A stretch of 64,000 bases of DNA from Isoetes taiwanensis (GCA_021234155.1 JAJEKV010000041.1:302835-366834); one strand, 5' to 3'; positions 13,330 to 25,378 are shown, numbered from the stretch's first letter. The notes: generated by a model not told the origin, from the sequence alone. Program-made: numbers and translations.

Positions 13330-13830
13330 TAAAAATTGCTATATGCTCCACGAGGGGGATCACCCAAAGATTTGATTTTAATAGCTGCATAAGTAATCAA
13401 AATTTCAGCTGGTTTATACAATTTATCCAATGCATAGATGCTATTTGAATGGCAAAGCATTAGAGTGAAAGTGGAAGCAATTTAAACGCATTACTTCAAG
13501 GCACTCCAAGTTACATGACGAGTATTAATTTTGCAATACAAAAGCTTGGCCTTACAGAAAGATTGAATTAAACACCAAGTTATATGCAACTCACGAATCT
13601 ATGGTTTATGTTATTGCCGCATTTAATTGAAAGAGATTTAAGCTCAAACCTGAATAGGAATGTCTTCACTCATTTGTCGTATTACCTCAGCCTTTGTCTT
13701 GCAAACGGCGTAGCTCTAGAATAATTTCTTTGTTTGTATTTGAATAAGCTATGTTTGAGGCTTGCCGAACTCGCCAAACCAGTCTATATCAGAATATTTT
13801 AATCTTGTAACATCATAGTCATGGCCACAT
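13330..13830 (-). other. Possible further captured exons, source unknown
   Basis: On the minus strand, open stretches end at plausible splice donors: one covering about 13330-13460 (containing DKLYKPAEILITYAAIKIKS, followed by GTAAGG) and one near 13635-13755 (containing AEVIRQMSEDIPIQ, followed by GT). They lie in the same orientation as the captured aminotransferase exons. I do not recognise the protein of origin. They may belong to the same donor gene as the hydrolase-like stretch at 14185-14271. Confidence 0.3.
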
Positions 13831-14171
13831 GCACCATGCTTCAAGCTCCATGTTTCACTCAAGATCTCGCTAACCGCTTTTGCCAATGCCGCTACGCAAA
13901 AATTCGCATTACGGCAAAAAATTTCGCTTCAACAATGTTATTCGTGATAAAAGGGCAACAAAACCTTGACAAATTCAGAGTCCCCATGTGTATCTTTTCT
14001 ATAAAAATTTAAATGCACATAAATGCTTATAAACATACTTGTAAAATCAGATATATGCTAGATCCAAGTTATTTTCCATCAAATATCCTAGCTGTTAAAT
14101 ATCAGAAGCAAACAAGCATTACAATCAAGATCCAGAACTTATTGCAAACAAGAAAATAAGATATTCTTGCC

Positions 14172-14271
14172 GTATATAGAAATACCTCCAATAGATTCGC
14201 CAACAAGGGCAACTCTCTTGCCTACTGCATCCGCTGCCATAACCAGCAGATCCAATATCTTCCAACAGTCG
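14172..14271 (-). pseudogene. Alpha/beta-hydrolase-like fragment fused to captured exon
   Basis: Directly downstream of the aminotransferase segment, with no intron between, a different frame reads VGKRVALVGESIGG. This resembles the strand-turn-helix around the nucleophile elbow (GxSxGG) of alpha/beta hydrolases. It does not match the expected continuation of the aminotransferase. The short match makes the family call tentative. The junction suggests two captured gene pieces were joined inside the CACTA element. Confidence 0.35.
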
Positions 14272-16135
14272 TTGAGTACATATCTTTAATCCCCAAGCTT
14301 GAACAGCTAACCTGGAGCATAATACAATTCATTTAGTTAAATTAGCAAATTAAGGTAGACTAGTTATTGCAGTGTGGGATTTACTATGAGATCTCAGAGA
14401 GTATATTTCACTAGCATAACTACGTAGTTACAGTACATGACTCTAAGTAGGTTGTAACTCGTTATTGATTTTCCTACAACTTGGGAAAGTTCATTGAGTA
14501 GCAACCACATTCATATGAAAAACATACTTTGCCATAAACCTAAGCTGAGGATCGATGCAAGATCGATGCAATAAGAACTAGAGATGCAAAGGTAAGTTCA
14601 AAGTGATCAAACTAAGGTATGTGCATCAAACATAATTCGTAAGTCTATAGCTCCAACCGATGAGACTCCATCTACTAACAACAGTATGGATGCTTGAATT
14701 CATCTCAAGGTAAATACACGAGTAATCGCTTAGTAGTCTCTATATTCTCGAGAATTTATTTAAGCTAATGCACAAGATTAGCCGAAAGACCGCAATATTT
14801 CTTGCGTAAAAGCATGCTTATTGATAGTTTACAGTGTTTATAATGGTATAGCATTCTGAGAAATCCTTTAGTGGAAAGAACCAATATGAACTCTAAAAAA
14901 TAGAAGAGCATTATGTTCAAGTCTCTTTGAACATTTAGGGACACCATCTATCCTCATAGGATGTTGCCATGTGGTATGATGTACAAAATACTAACTATCT
15001 ATCTATCTATTCCGAAGGAAGGTAAGCAACATATGTGCTTATCATTAACCATCGACACAAGGATTTTCAATCCTTTATATGTGCTAAGACACGAGGATTT
15101 TGAGTCCTTTGCATTCTTTTTCTTTTTTTATAAAGGTTATGAAAATGCATAAAGGATTTTAGTATTACCAATAACGCCCTGATTTCTTTGATGTTGTTGG
15201 TAACTCCTGTGGACGCTTCATTGTGAACAACACATACAGCTTTGATGGAGTGGTTATAATCTGCTCTAAGCTTTGCCCTCAATACATTTGCATCTACTCC
15301 CCGCCCCCTACCACATTCCACTACATCCACATTGAAGTTGAGCCTTTGCATTTGGTCAATCCAAAGAAGACCGAATTGGCCAAATCGAAAACTTATTATC
15401 TTATCCCCGATAATGTGTTTTGTCAAGGCACTCTCCCATGCTCCAAATTCCTTACATAATACAAATTGGTGTATATTCAAAGAAAACTTTAAATTTCGAA
15501 AGCAATGCTTTCATGCATACTTGAATGCTATTGTGATTATAACTTGATGGAAGTATAACTTTTATAAACGCTCAAGAAATGCGGCTTATGAAGATTATCG
15601 GTTCACTCTCAAGAATTTTCATTTTATGAACATCTCGTGACTTCATAAGAGGAATGTATCTCAAATCGATAACTTAAAAATTGCAACAATACGACAGTAT
15701 TTTTTGCAAACAAATGAAAACAAACATCAACAAAAGGGTAAGAAAAAGTAGGAAATTATCCAATTACAAAGTCTTATGAAGATATATCAAAACCGATCGA
15801 CAAAGTAGCTTACAAACCGGTTCAAATGCATAAAGTAGTAAAGATCACAATGCAAAGGACCAAGCAGAAAAATAATGAAATTCGTAAAATGAATGTTTTA
15901 CAAAGTCATTCAAATGCAACAAGAAAGAACCATACCAAAGGTTGGAAAATGAAGGAGGTAGCGAATGGGTCTTAAAGAGGCGCTGACATCTTCAATGACA
16001 TTTAGAGAGTTTTGGAAAGGCAGGAGAACGATGATCTTCATTATTTCTCCGAAAAGCCCGCTGAACCGCTCGTGGCATTCTTAACCGCTTAGGAAATAAT
16101 AGACTGCTTTTCGCCATGGCATAAAACATCAACGA
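14272..16135 (-). pseudogene. AGT1: Serine-glyoxylate aminotransferase fragments, captured with introns
   Basis: Three separated segments read in the correct order on the minus strand. Segment 1 (about 16135-15930) contains RNNEDHRSPAFPKLS, typical of the family N-terminus. Segment 2 (about 15455-15170) contains GAWESALT, FGQFGLLWIDQ, RLNFNVDVVE and KAVCVVHNEASTGVTN. It ends at a plausible donor GTAATA. Segment 3 (14311-14272) reads LAVQAWGLKICTQ after a CAG acceptor. The functional enzyme is a peroxisomal PLP-dependent transaminase of photorespiration. The exon between segments 2 and 3, which holds the PLP-lysine region, and the C-terminus are missing. Segment 1 has a frameshift near 15957. 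Retained introns show that genomic DNA, not mRNA, was captured. The fragments lie wholly inside the CACTA element. Confidence 0.85.
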
Positions 16136-18104
16136 ATTTTTCTCGCCATTGTTGCCGCCGCCGGCCTCTGCGATACACTCTTACATCGAATAGACCGCCA
16201 GTCCCATCCGCTTCCATTTTTGGATTGACAACAAGTATTTTGTAGCCAAACAATCTGTAGCGAGCCGAAATCTTCAGATCCAGATTCTACAGCCATTCGC
16301 ATGCAACCGGATGAAACCGCATCCCAAAGAAAACCGACAGACCTGCTTTTCTAAAGATAGAACTCCAGCCGATTTTGGACTGTATAGCAGATCCGACATG
16401 TTTACTACGCCACTACCATTTCAGCGACCAGGCAAATCATGCCCTAAATCGAGTTCCAGCTTCCCGTTAAGGATTTCGATGCATATTTTAGCGCATCATA
16501 GCTTTTATTTTCAAAGGTCAATATGGTACCCAAAGTTTTTCTAAGGCAAATTATATTTACCATCCCAATTATATATAGTTATCGTTCAAGGTCATATATT
16601 CACCACCGAGCCTAGAGCATCTCTTTGCCTAGAGCCCAAGATCATTGACCACTTCCCGTGGAACATTTGAACTTAGAGATTTTAAATTTTTAAAAAATTT
16701 AAGCACATGTCAAATGCATAGAACACAAGTGTTTCTTTGATCAACTGAAGCATTTTGCATTTCCGTCACATTGCCTTTAGACAATAGATCAATATGGCCA
16801 TTCCTAAAAAACTCATGCATCATAAATCTTTACATAAGCATTATATCAAATCTTATGCAAACCATTTCAAGTAAAGCTGGGGACTACTCCCAAGTAGAGC
16901 TGGGGCCCCCATGTAAATTATGAATACGATGCACTCATATTTTTTCTTTTCCGTATCTTGTATGAGCCAAATCCCATATAAGGTTCCAATTGTGCCCTCT
17001 AGTCTATGGACCATGGCACTAGGTAACCATGGAGCCATTGTTCAAACATAGTACCATTGCATTATAGAAAACCATTGCATTAGAGGAGAATACATGCTTT
17101 ATTATTCTCGAAAGCATGTGCTATGGAAGTTTTAGACCTCTCATATATCAAAGATAAGATACCCAAGTGCTATATACAGCCTTTGTGTTGTAGTCGTCTC
17201 CAATGTGTTACAATGGCATCAACTAACCATCAAATTCCTCAAAGTAGAAATTAAACATGTCCTTTTTTCATTTTTGCATTATAGCATTTTTACACGGTCT
17301 AATTTAACATTTGAACACATACTATGTTAAAGTGCCCATTAAGCCCTATGAAATTTTGCCTTGTGTGCAAATTTCTAGCCACCTATGCTATTGCATGGTC
17401 TACATGTTGTATTTTTTCCATAGTTGTGTCAATGGTTGCCAAAGATAAAAAATCTTTGCCTTCTTTCCAAAGTTAAAAAGACATAACTTACAACCCTTTT
17501 CAATTTTAGGATATTATTATGGCCATGCAATAAAATCCTTCCACAACTAGGCCTTCAAGCCATTCAGCATCTCTAAGTTTAAGAAAATATTGAGACCCAT
17601 AGTATGAGCATGAACCTCATTATATTCACATGAATATGTATTATGCACCCCTGTAGTATGTATTCCAAACTTACGATTGTACTATTCCAAACTTACCATT
17701 GTACTGTAGGGAATAAACGAAATTCGAACGTCAAATATCTTGTAAATTCAAGTTTACCAATTTTGAGCACACATAGACAGTGTAGAGTGCACATGTTTTA
17801 TCCGGTCAATAAATGGTAGCACCCTTGATTTTATAAAAACGGCTACACCATCAAAGTAAAAGGAGCAAGGCATACCAAGGTGAATGATGCAAATGCAAGC
17901 TTTTGCAAAACACCTAGCATTTAAAAGACGCATTGAAGCCAATATCTTGTACCTTGAGCAGAGGAGCTTTCTATCATTCTATGCTATGAACAAACAACCT
18001 TCATACATTACATCATTAGATAGTCACAAAGGCTTTCTAACACAACAAATTTCATCTAAAATGGACTCTTGGATCAAAAGTTATAATTAAAACTGTAGTA
18101 ATAA

Positions 18105-18439
18105 AAAATCTGAACTTTCTGACGAAATATCTGACGTTTTCTCTGACAATTATAAGGACGCAATATCTGATGAAATGTCTGACGATATCTCTGACAATAT
18201 TATGACGAAAAGTCTGACGCAAAAACTGACGAAATTTATAACGAATACCTTCTGATGATTATCCTGACGACATGTCTGACGCAAAATCTGACGTATAATC
18301 TGACGATTGTTGTGACGAATGTTCTGATGCAAAATCGTCAGAAAATGCGTCAGAGAGTTATTCATCAGTATTTTCGTCAGTGTAAACATCAGGTCAGATC
18401 TTTTTAGACAGTCTGACGATTTTTCTGACGCAGAACAGT
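18105..18439. promoter_or_regulatory. CACTA right subterminal repeat array
   Basis: More than fifteen copies of a TCTGACGA(A/T)-like motif (variants CTGACGC, CTGATGA), first mostly in one orientation and then inverted (CGTCAGA, near 18338-18385). The array runs up to the terminal repeat. It is the presumed transposase-binding region of the right end. Confidence 0.7.
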
Positions 18440-18457
18440 CATTCTCTTGTAGTGACT
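18440..18457 (-). repeat. CACTA right terminal inverted repeat plus TSD
   Basis: CATTCTCTTGTAGTG (18440-18454) is the exact reverse complement of the left end and is followed by the ACT target duplication (18455-18457). Confidence 0.85.
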
Positions 18458-19104
18458 CTTCCGAAATGAACTCCTTGACAAAGCATATGGAATGGACGAT
18501 GGAGAATTGTATAATGAAATGATGACGTCGCAACAAAATCCAACAGGGATATTCAAAATCAATTGTGCAAACGTAATCATCGGGTACGAAAACAACTAGA
18601 CAATCAACACTCTGTCTATGAGCTTTCTGTCTGTTTTAATAATTGTAGAAATCTTTGCTTTTAAAGCAAAACTAGACACTTTTATATAAATGATTTACTT
18701 TTACGTGATTTTAAAAATTCAAATACCATATGTTACTCATGTTATTCAACACTAAGTCGAACCCTACACCTCAAAGGAATTAACCATTCAACACAAACAC
18801 ATGCTAATAAATAATGTTCAAAATCTACATCTAAACATCAAAAAAAAAAGTTACGCATCACCCTTAACAAAACAAAAAAAATACACATGAATTGTCAACA
18901 CGGGATCAGAATAGAAAAACAACATCTTCGTGATATTGGCCACTTACCTCTTTGCCTTGCAAAAACAAAGACATATGCAACGAAATGATTCATCCATGTT
19001 CCTATACTACTTTCAAAATAATTAAATAATTTAAATAATAGATAGATAGATAGATAGTATTTTAACGTCACACCACTAGGCAGCATCCAACTGGACATGT
19101 GACA

Positions 19105-19260
19105 ACACTACATTGCTTTGTTGGGCCCTGCCCCCAACCACTTTACATTGCGTCTGTGGGTTTTGACACCCAACAGTTCAAAATGCGATTCTGGGTCTCA
19201 AACTCGAGACCTATAGTTGCTAGACCTAGTGTATTACCACTAGACTAAACGACCAGACGC
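19105..19260 (-). mobile_element. tRNA-derived SINE, copy 1
   Basis: On the minus strand the head reads like a tRNA gene: an A box (TAGTCTAGTGGTAAT) followed about 30 bp later by a B box in GGTCTCGAGTTTGAGACC. A non-tRNA body follows, with CAATGTAAAGTGGTTGGGGG and GGGCCCAAC. The second copy at 61222-61374 shares the same head and body. No clear tail repeat or target duplication could be fixed. Confidence 0.7.
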
Positions 19261-19741
19261 ATGAAGATACATTTATAAAGCTTTATTCATAATAGCATTT
19301 TGGGGGCAATCCACAGTGCTTTGCACCTTGTTTTGTTCTTTTGTTGCATAAAATACCTTTCTAGCACAAATTAGACAGGAATGCACAATAATCCCTGCAC
19401 GTCAGCCACAAGCCGATGATGTCTGGATTACAATCTCTCGAGCCCCTTTTTTGTTGCAACTTGCAAGCCATGAATTATTTAAGGTGAGACAGATGAAACT
19501 ACATGGTTATACTGGATGAGAAATTTTTCTCTTCATTACTCGGCAGTTCTTGCCGTGTTTGGGGTTTGGAAACTGCCATAGCCAGAGATTGCTAAAGTAG
19601 AGCCGGGATCGCTTGCAAAGGAAGAAATGTGAAGGTCCACACAAAAAACAGGCCATGACCAAAGCTGCCAGTTTAAGGAGAATATCCAGGTATATACCAG
19701 CATATTCTTGAAATATGCCAAAAACCCATCTAAGCCAAGGT

Positions 19742-19759
19742 TTGCCCCCCTAGGGGCAA
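19742..19759. repeat. Palindromic CCCCCTAGGGG site, shared with 46870
   Basis: TTGCCCCCCTAGGGGCAA is a near-perfect palindrome. About 60 bp upstream of it, the surrounding sequence (TATATACC, AATATGCCA, ACCCA) matches that around 46870-46887, so the two sites are ends of a common repeat family rather than chance palindromes. Confidence 0.5.
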
Positions 19760-20684
19760 CCCAACAAAAAGAAGATATTTTTGAACGTTATTAAAAGCTC
19801 TAAATCTATCGTAAGGTTGTTAATAGAGACGAAACCATCTATTTTTGGTTATTTACTAACCGGAATGTTTGCGCAATGCCCCTTTTTAGGACAAAACTAA
19901 GTAAAGGCCGGCCTCTATATTTAGAAAAAGAGGCTATTCTTTCTATCGAGGGGTTTTTAGGTCTGATAATTCGGAGCTACACAAGCTGGGAAAAGTGCTT
20001 CGCTTCAAGGTGTCGGAGGTAAATTTTGTCTAGGTCTAAGTTTTTGTGCCCCCTTGAGGGCTTGTTTAGTCAAGGTTTTGACGGAATCAGCTATCTGTTC
20101 CGGCCTAATTAGCATGTTGGATGGGCTTAGGTACTCAGAAAATGCATCTGATACTTGCTCCTAGAAGTCGTGACTTAATCACCATCTTGCCTGTACCAAC
20201 CCACATCATGAAGTTGGGAAAACTAAATGCATTTTCGCAGAAAATTCAATGGAAAGTAGCCATTGAACATGTGGAGATTGGATCCTCTTTCTGGAGTGGC
20301 AACTGCAGGACATTGGCCTTGACCTCGAAGCAAGCTATCTCTTGTGGGAAGCCTCAATGTTGCAGAGGTGTCTATTTTGCACCAAATCCTTACATATTTA
20401 AGGAAGGGCTCTGAAAAGCAAATGCAGTCAACTGTAATTGTCTAATCGTTTAATGCTTTTACGAGCTGGTGAAATCAACTACAAGGGTATAGATCATAGG
20501 TATTCTAGAAGAGAAAAGTTGAGACCCTGAGATGCAGTTTCCCAGTTTGTGAGGGTACAGTTGCTTGATTTTAAATTACAAATGCATTTGGAGCATAGGA
20601 CTCTAGTTTAGGATTTTTGTACAGACGTTTTCTGCATTCTGAGACTACTTTTTGACTGCAAATGAAGGAGATAGCAAATTGACA

Positions 20685-22708
20685 ATGGGGAAAAAAGTTG
20701 GTGATGAAGAATGGCCAGTTTACCTATATGTGCCGAACCTTATAGGTATTGATATTTTTTGCACTCTGTAGACTGTGACGTTCATAAGACTTATAGCATC
20801 TTATTATTTATGTAGGCTATGCAAGGGTGCTTGCAAACATTGTGGCATTTGCAGTATGTTTCTCAAACAAGCCACTCTTTGTTACTCTTTATTTAATCAG
20901 GTAAGTAATATACCTACACATTCAAAGTTTTCTCTTGATTAAGACATTTCCTTTATCAATGGAAACATATGCCCATTGCAACACATACATATACTGAAAA
21001 TTATGCTGTAGCATTTACTTATTCAACACTTAGAAATAGTCCTCCTCTATGCCTTGCCTACCACCCACTGACTCTATTTGTTAAACTGAACCTTAACGAA
21101 GAAAAACTATGGGTTGTGTAGCAGAGAGTATTAGACATAATGTCTATAATCATGCTTTCTTATGGCAATTTCTGATTGCTTACAGTGCATCTGACTTCCT
21201 ACTGGCAACTTTATGCCTTGCCTACCACCCACTGACTCTATTTGTTAAACTGAACCTTAACTAAGAAAAACTAGGGGTTGCGTAGCACAGAGTATTAGAC
21301 ATAATGTCTATAATCATGCTTTCTTATGGCAATTTCTGATTGCTTACAGTGCATCTGACTTCCTACTGGCAGCTTTATTTGCGACGAGCTAGATGGACGA
21401 TTTGCACGACTACTAAATCAATGTAAATTCTATAGTCCCTATATATTAATAAGTTTTTTTGGCTGCCTTTACTGGGTAGACTGAAAAGTAAATTCGATCC
21501 ATGGGACCATCTAAATATTTATCATCATTTTTTTTTGGCGTGATATCAGTTTAGTACAATAAATGAGACAGGAACCAGGATTTGTGAAAGTTCACAAAAT
21601 ACTTCTGTAGTGTAGTTGTTGTTGTGTTTGAGAAGATGGGGTGCTTATAGTTTTAGTTTTTGTATTTACAAAGGTGTCCTTTGTGCCCGGTCATAATGAT
21701 GTTTAATCGATTTGTAGGTTCAACTTTTGGCGCAGTGCTGGATATGGTCACTGACAGGTACATGACTAGCTATGGACCATTGTAGTCTGATATTTTTTTT
21801 TTCCCCGTTTTTCTTCTTCTTCTCGTGGGAATCGGCTGATACCTTGAGCTTCATACATAGGGTGAGCACAGCTGCATTATTGGTGGTGTTATCACACCTT
21901 TACAAGTAAGAGTTTCGTGCATGTCCAACACTTTGGTTTCTATATTTAATGCGTTATAATATTTCGTATACCAGGGGTTCCTTTCTAGTTTTCCTTGGGC
22001 TCCTTGCGCTTGACATTTCAAGCCATTGGTTACAGATGTATAGGTAGTGAAAACAACTCTATTTTTTCTTTTGTTTGAGTGGAGGCTAATTAGTCATGGT
22101 GCGGAAACTTTTTTAGCACGTTTCTTGGAAGCAAAACAAGCCATAAGGACATGAATGACAGCAAAAGCATGCTTTTAAGGGCCTATTACAAATACAGGCT
22201 CTTTATGGGATACTGTTGCATTGGTTCAGAGGTAACATTTTGTTTTTGGTTAGGCATACGAATAATCATTCACATAATAATATCAGCCTTTTGATGTAGG
22301 AAGTTAAATAAGTGCAATTTCAATAGTTAACTGGGTTGTCCAAACTTGTTTAAACTGAAGTTTTATGCAGGTCCTTTACTTGGTTTTATACATTCTTTCC
22401 GATGGCTCAAGCTTAGCAGAGGTAATTTTTTTCCTTTACCGTCCTTGTTTGTCGGAACATGTTGTATTGAATAATTGGAGCAGGTGGTAATAAATGCGGC
22501 CTATCAACAATCACTATGGTTCTACTTGGGCTTTGTTGCCTTGCCAGGATGCATGATAAAGCAAATTGTGAACTTTGTTCAGGTAATTTTTAGAAATCAA
22601 CTTGAAAGATTGATATTGGTAGTGACGTTTGTATCATGGTTTATGCAGATGAAGACAGCTTCAGACGTTTGTGTTCTTTATGATGTTCAGAAACGTTTGA
22701 AGCAATAA
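20685..22708 (+). CDS. PIS1: Phosphatidylinositol synthase (CDP-DAG-inositol 3-phosphatidyltransferase)
   Basis: Ten exons join in frame to 224 aa: 20685-20745, 20816-20900, 21373-21422, 21718-21757, 21861-21905, 21975-22043, 22117-22231, 22371-22421, 22484-22582, 22649-22708. All introns are GT-AG. The enzyme makes phosphatidylinositol from CDP-diacylglycerol and myo-inositol in the ER/Golgi membrane. The CDP-alcohol phosphotransferase signature DxxDGxxAR(x8)GxxxDxxxD is complete at residues 53-78 (D53, D56, G57, A60, R61, G70, D74, D78). It is split between exons 3 and 4. Hydrophobic helices surround it (for example LVFLGLLALDISSHWLQMY). Length matches plant PIS (about 227 aa). The start is the first ATG of an MGKK N-terminus. 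Intron 2 contains a tandem duplication including the splice acceptor. The gene looks functional. Confidence 0.95.
21048..21375 (+). repeat. 164-bp tandem duplication in PIS intron 2
   Basis: Copies 21048-21211 and 21212-21375 differ at only a few bases. The unit includes the 3' splice site of exon 3. In the distal copy the acceptor is GGCAG, which the gene needs. In the proximal copy the same position is GGCAA, so that acceptor is destroyed. Confidence 0.85.
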
Positions 22709-25157
22709 AATTTATTGGAATTGTAACAACGTTTTTTGAGGGCTTGATGTACAGCAAAGGTACAAAGGGATCAATGTACAACCAAAAGTAATATAGTTTT
22801 CGTTTCTTATTTTTTTATTTGGTCCATTTTGTCATTGTCTCAAACAATGAGTTGGACAAATCTAAAACCGTGGACTTTAATTTATTCTAATAAATGTCAG
22901 AAAGATTGTTGCTTGTGTTCGTCCCCAAGCATCTTGTATGGAACTTCCTCCATCATTGGTGTTGAACAAATCCAAACGGAGATAATATTTCCTCCAGTGG
23001 GTTGTGGGTTTCTGCCTTCACGTAGATATGGGCCCTCAAGCATTGAAGAATGAAGAAACAATCCATTCTTTGTATTTTATGGCATTGAAACGTGTTGTTG
23101 TGTCTGTTAGAAAGTGAGGAAGACTTCGTCATTTTTGCCTGCTAAGAGGACTGGTTGGATTTCATATCATATGTGCAACCCTCGCAAAACCGCATCTTGA
23201 AATTTGGATCAAAGGACAAGTTTCGCAATAAATCTTGCCATTCCTTGCAAACAGTTCCAGTTTGTGTAGACCAGTATGCGCTATTTCAAGCTTAGTAATC
23301 AGAAGAAATCTGAATTCCTTTGGGAGCCTGCAACATTGAGCGTTATGCAGACTGCGACTTCTCGACTTAAGAGTTTTTTTATTTTGTAAGAAAAGCACAG
23401 TGGTCTGCTTAGCATGTTGTAGACTGTCTACCATTAAAGATTCTAGAAGAAATGATTTTTTACAGTTATACAGTGTAATGAGGGCCTTTGAGCTACACTT
23501 TAAGCTTTGACAGGGTGTATTTGCCTTTAACTACTCGCTCTTATTGACCATGGTATTAAGAACCAGAAACACATGAACTGCATTGGAAGCAGAGTGAAAT
23601 TGCGGCTTTTAAAAGATTGAAATCCATTGAGTCTTCAATGATTGGGTTGAAGTTGAATCATGTTCAAAACTTGAACAGGTTGTATGCAGTTATACTAATG
23701 TTTATTTAAGATTTGAGGGTTTTGATCAAGTGATCCCATCCTTCGTCTAAAAGCAAGCAAGAAGAAGAGTTTGCAAAAGAGAATTGAAGCTTTAGGACCA
23801 GTTTTTTCAAGTATAATGAAAAACATGCAACGTACTCGAGGGAAAGAAAACACAGCATTGTAGATCGTACTGTTGAGAGAGAAGGGAACCTCTTGATTCT
23901 ATAAAGAAACTAGAAAATTGCGCACCTTCAGTGGGATTTCTATGTGATTATATATGAAGACTGGGACACTAAAATTTGTTGGAGGTTCTTCCCATTGGTT
24001 AAGAATGCAAGCAATTAAATAATTTTATAGACATTTTGACATGCGAAAATATAAAAGGATGCAAAAAACTACTTTATGGCCGAGTCCATGTCTTCCTCAA
24101 TTAGCGTAGAACTTAAGATGTTTGAATATAGACGTAGAACAGCTTGTAGAAAAAATGCTTTTCGAACTTAATTGTGTTTCCTGGAGAGATAAAGCAAGAA
24201 AATCAATAGGCATCAAACAGTAAAGTGAAAACGTGTCTACAAATTGTATTTGAGAGATAGTTAAATCACGAAACCACAACCCAGATACTAAGCCTAATTT
24301 ATATAAAAAGATGGAAATGTGTCATTCCCTTATCGATCTGAAGAAACTTACCGTTCATTTAACTTAATGAGCAAAACATAACCACTTAATGCATGAAATA
24401 TTTTTTTCTATGGTTTTTTCTATGGTGGAACTAAACTCACAATATTATTTGAGGCCTGCCAACATGCAGTAAAAATGTGGTCACAACTGAAGTATAGGAT
24501 TCGGAATAGAAAAAACAGACTGTAAAATTAGGATAAAAGATTTGTACATCTACCTAGACATTGGAAGACACGTCCTTGTTGAAAGCACCATTCAGATAAA
24601 GAACTTCTTTTGTGACTGGATATAAAAGCTTGTTCGATTGCTTTCCATTTGGTGCTTTAATGTTTTTCTTAGCTCTGTAACTCCTATGGTCTGCCACACG
24701 ATTTGCCTCATAGAATCAATATAAACCGTTTCTTAGCTTCATAGCTCCTATGATCTGCCCCACCATTTGGCTCAATAAAGCATTTATGACGTCTGATATA
24801 CAAAGGACATCCAATTTTTCCACATGCCCTACAATTCTATGCACAACTTCTTCGAAAGAATTGGATTTTCCCATTCAGACAATTATGCATGTCTTGCAAA
24901 ATATCCACAATATGTGTCGCAAAGATAGCCAGATCAAGGCCTCTCCTAGTTTAACCATGCACCACCAGATCTGCAATAAGTTAAATAGATCAATGGCAAT
25001 AATAAACTGTGGATCATAATTATAGGGATTCTTAGCAATCGAACCCAAAGCATGCAATCCATACTAAAGAGCTTTTGGGAATTCACAGACCTTCAACAGA
25101 TCAATGATAAATTAAAATACAGTAAAACATAAAAGCCTATTTGATATATTTCGTAGT
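22709..25157. other. PIS 3' flank and intergenic DNA
   Basis: AATAAA overlaps the PIS stop codon (22705-22710), and other AT-rich stretches follow. A minus-strand stretch at about 24550-25070 gives long partially open frames (containing NPYNYDPQFIIAIDLFN) interrupted by stops and may be a decayed gene, but I do not recognise it. Nothing else was identified. Confidence 0.35.
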
Positions 25158-25162
25158 CCTTA
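25158..25162. repeat. Target-site duplication CCTTA, left of chromovirus
   Basis: CCTTA directly precedes the 5' LTR; the same five bases follow the 3' LTR at 28923-28927. Five bp is the usual Ty3/gypsy integrase footprint. Confidence 0.85.
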
Positions 25163-25371
25163 TGCTATATGCCAAAGACGTGGATGGCTTCTTTGGGCTT
25201 TTAGTCCAAAGAGGGCTTTTAGTCCAAAAGGGGGCCTATGGTCCAAAGAAGGACCAAAGGGGGCGTGCACGCTATATAGTAGCTCGGGGGAGAGCTCTGG
25301 GGCAGCTGTGTCTTAGCTGAGGGCTCGTGGTTGGGTGGTGAGATAGCGTGTCATGTCAAGAGTCCATTTTA
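25163..25371 (+). repeat. 5' LTR (209 bp)
   Basis: Starts TGCTATATGCC and ends GTCCATTTTA. It contains a TATA-like CTATATAG near 25271. Relative to the 3' LTR it has an extra 24 bp formed by duplication of a TTTAGTCCAAAG-type unit. The ends are TG...TA rather than the usual TG...CA. Confidence 0.9.
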
Positions 25372-25378
25372 GGTTTCG

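Larger units (their letters stand above)
12458..18454. mobile_element. CACTA (En/Spm) transposon, non-autonomous, gene-capturing
   Basis: The element begins with CACTACAAGAGAATG and ends with the exact reverse complement CATTCTCTTGTAGTG, giving 15-bp perfect terminal inverted repeats with the canonical CACTA start. ACT lies directly outside both ends. Subterminal arrays of short motifs lie inside each end (12480-12860 and 18105-18440), as expected for transposase-binding regions. The total length is 5,997 bp. No transposase frame (tnp2/Transposase_21 type) is visible, so it would depend on an autonomous relative. Its middle carries minus-strand, intron-containing exons of serine-glyoxylate aminotransferase and pieces of at least one other gene, making it a Pack-CACTA-type element. 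The perfect TIRs and TSD suggest fairly recent movement. Confidence 0.85.
18458..20684. other. Intergenic / PIS upstream region
   Basis: Contains a SINE (19105-19260), a GATA microsatellite near 19037-19056 and a palindromic site (19742-19759). No coding gene recognised. The 97-aa frame at 20121-20414 shows no known motif. The last few hundred bases before 20685 should hold the promoter and leader of the PIS gene, but no unambiguous TATA box can be fixed. Confidence 0.4.
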
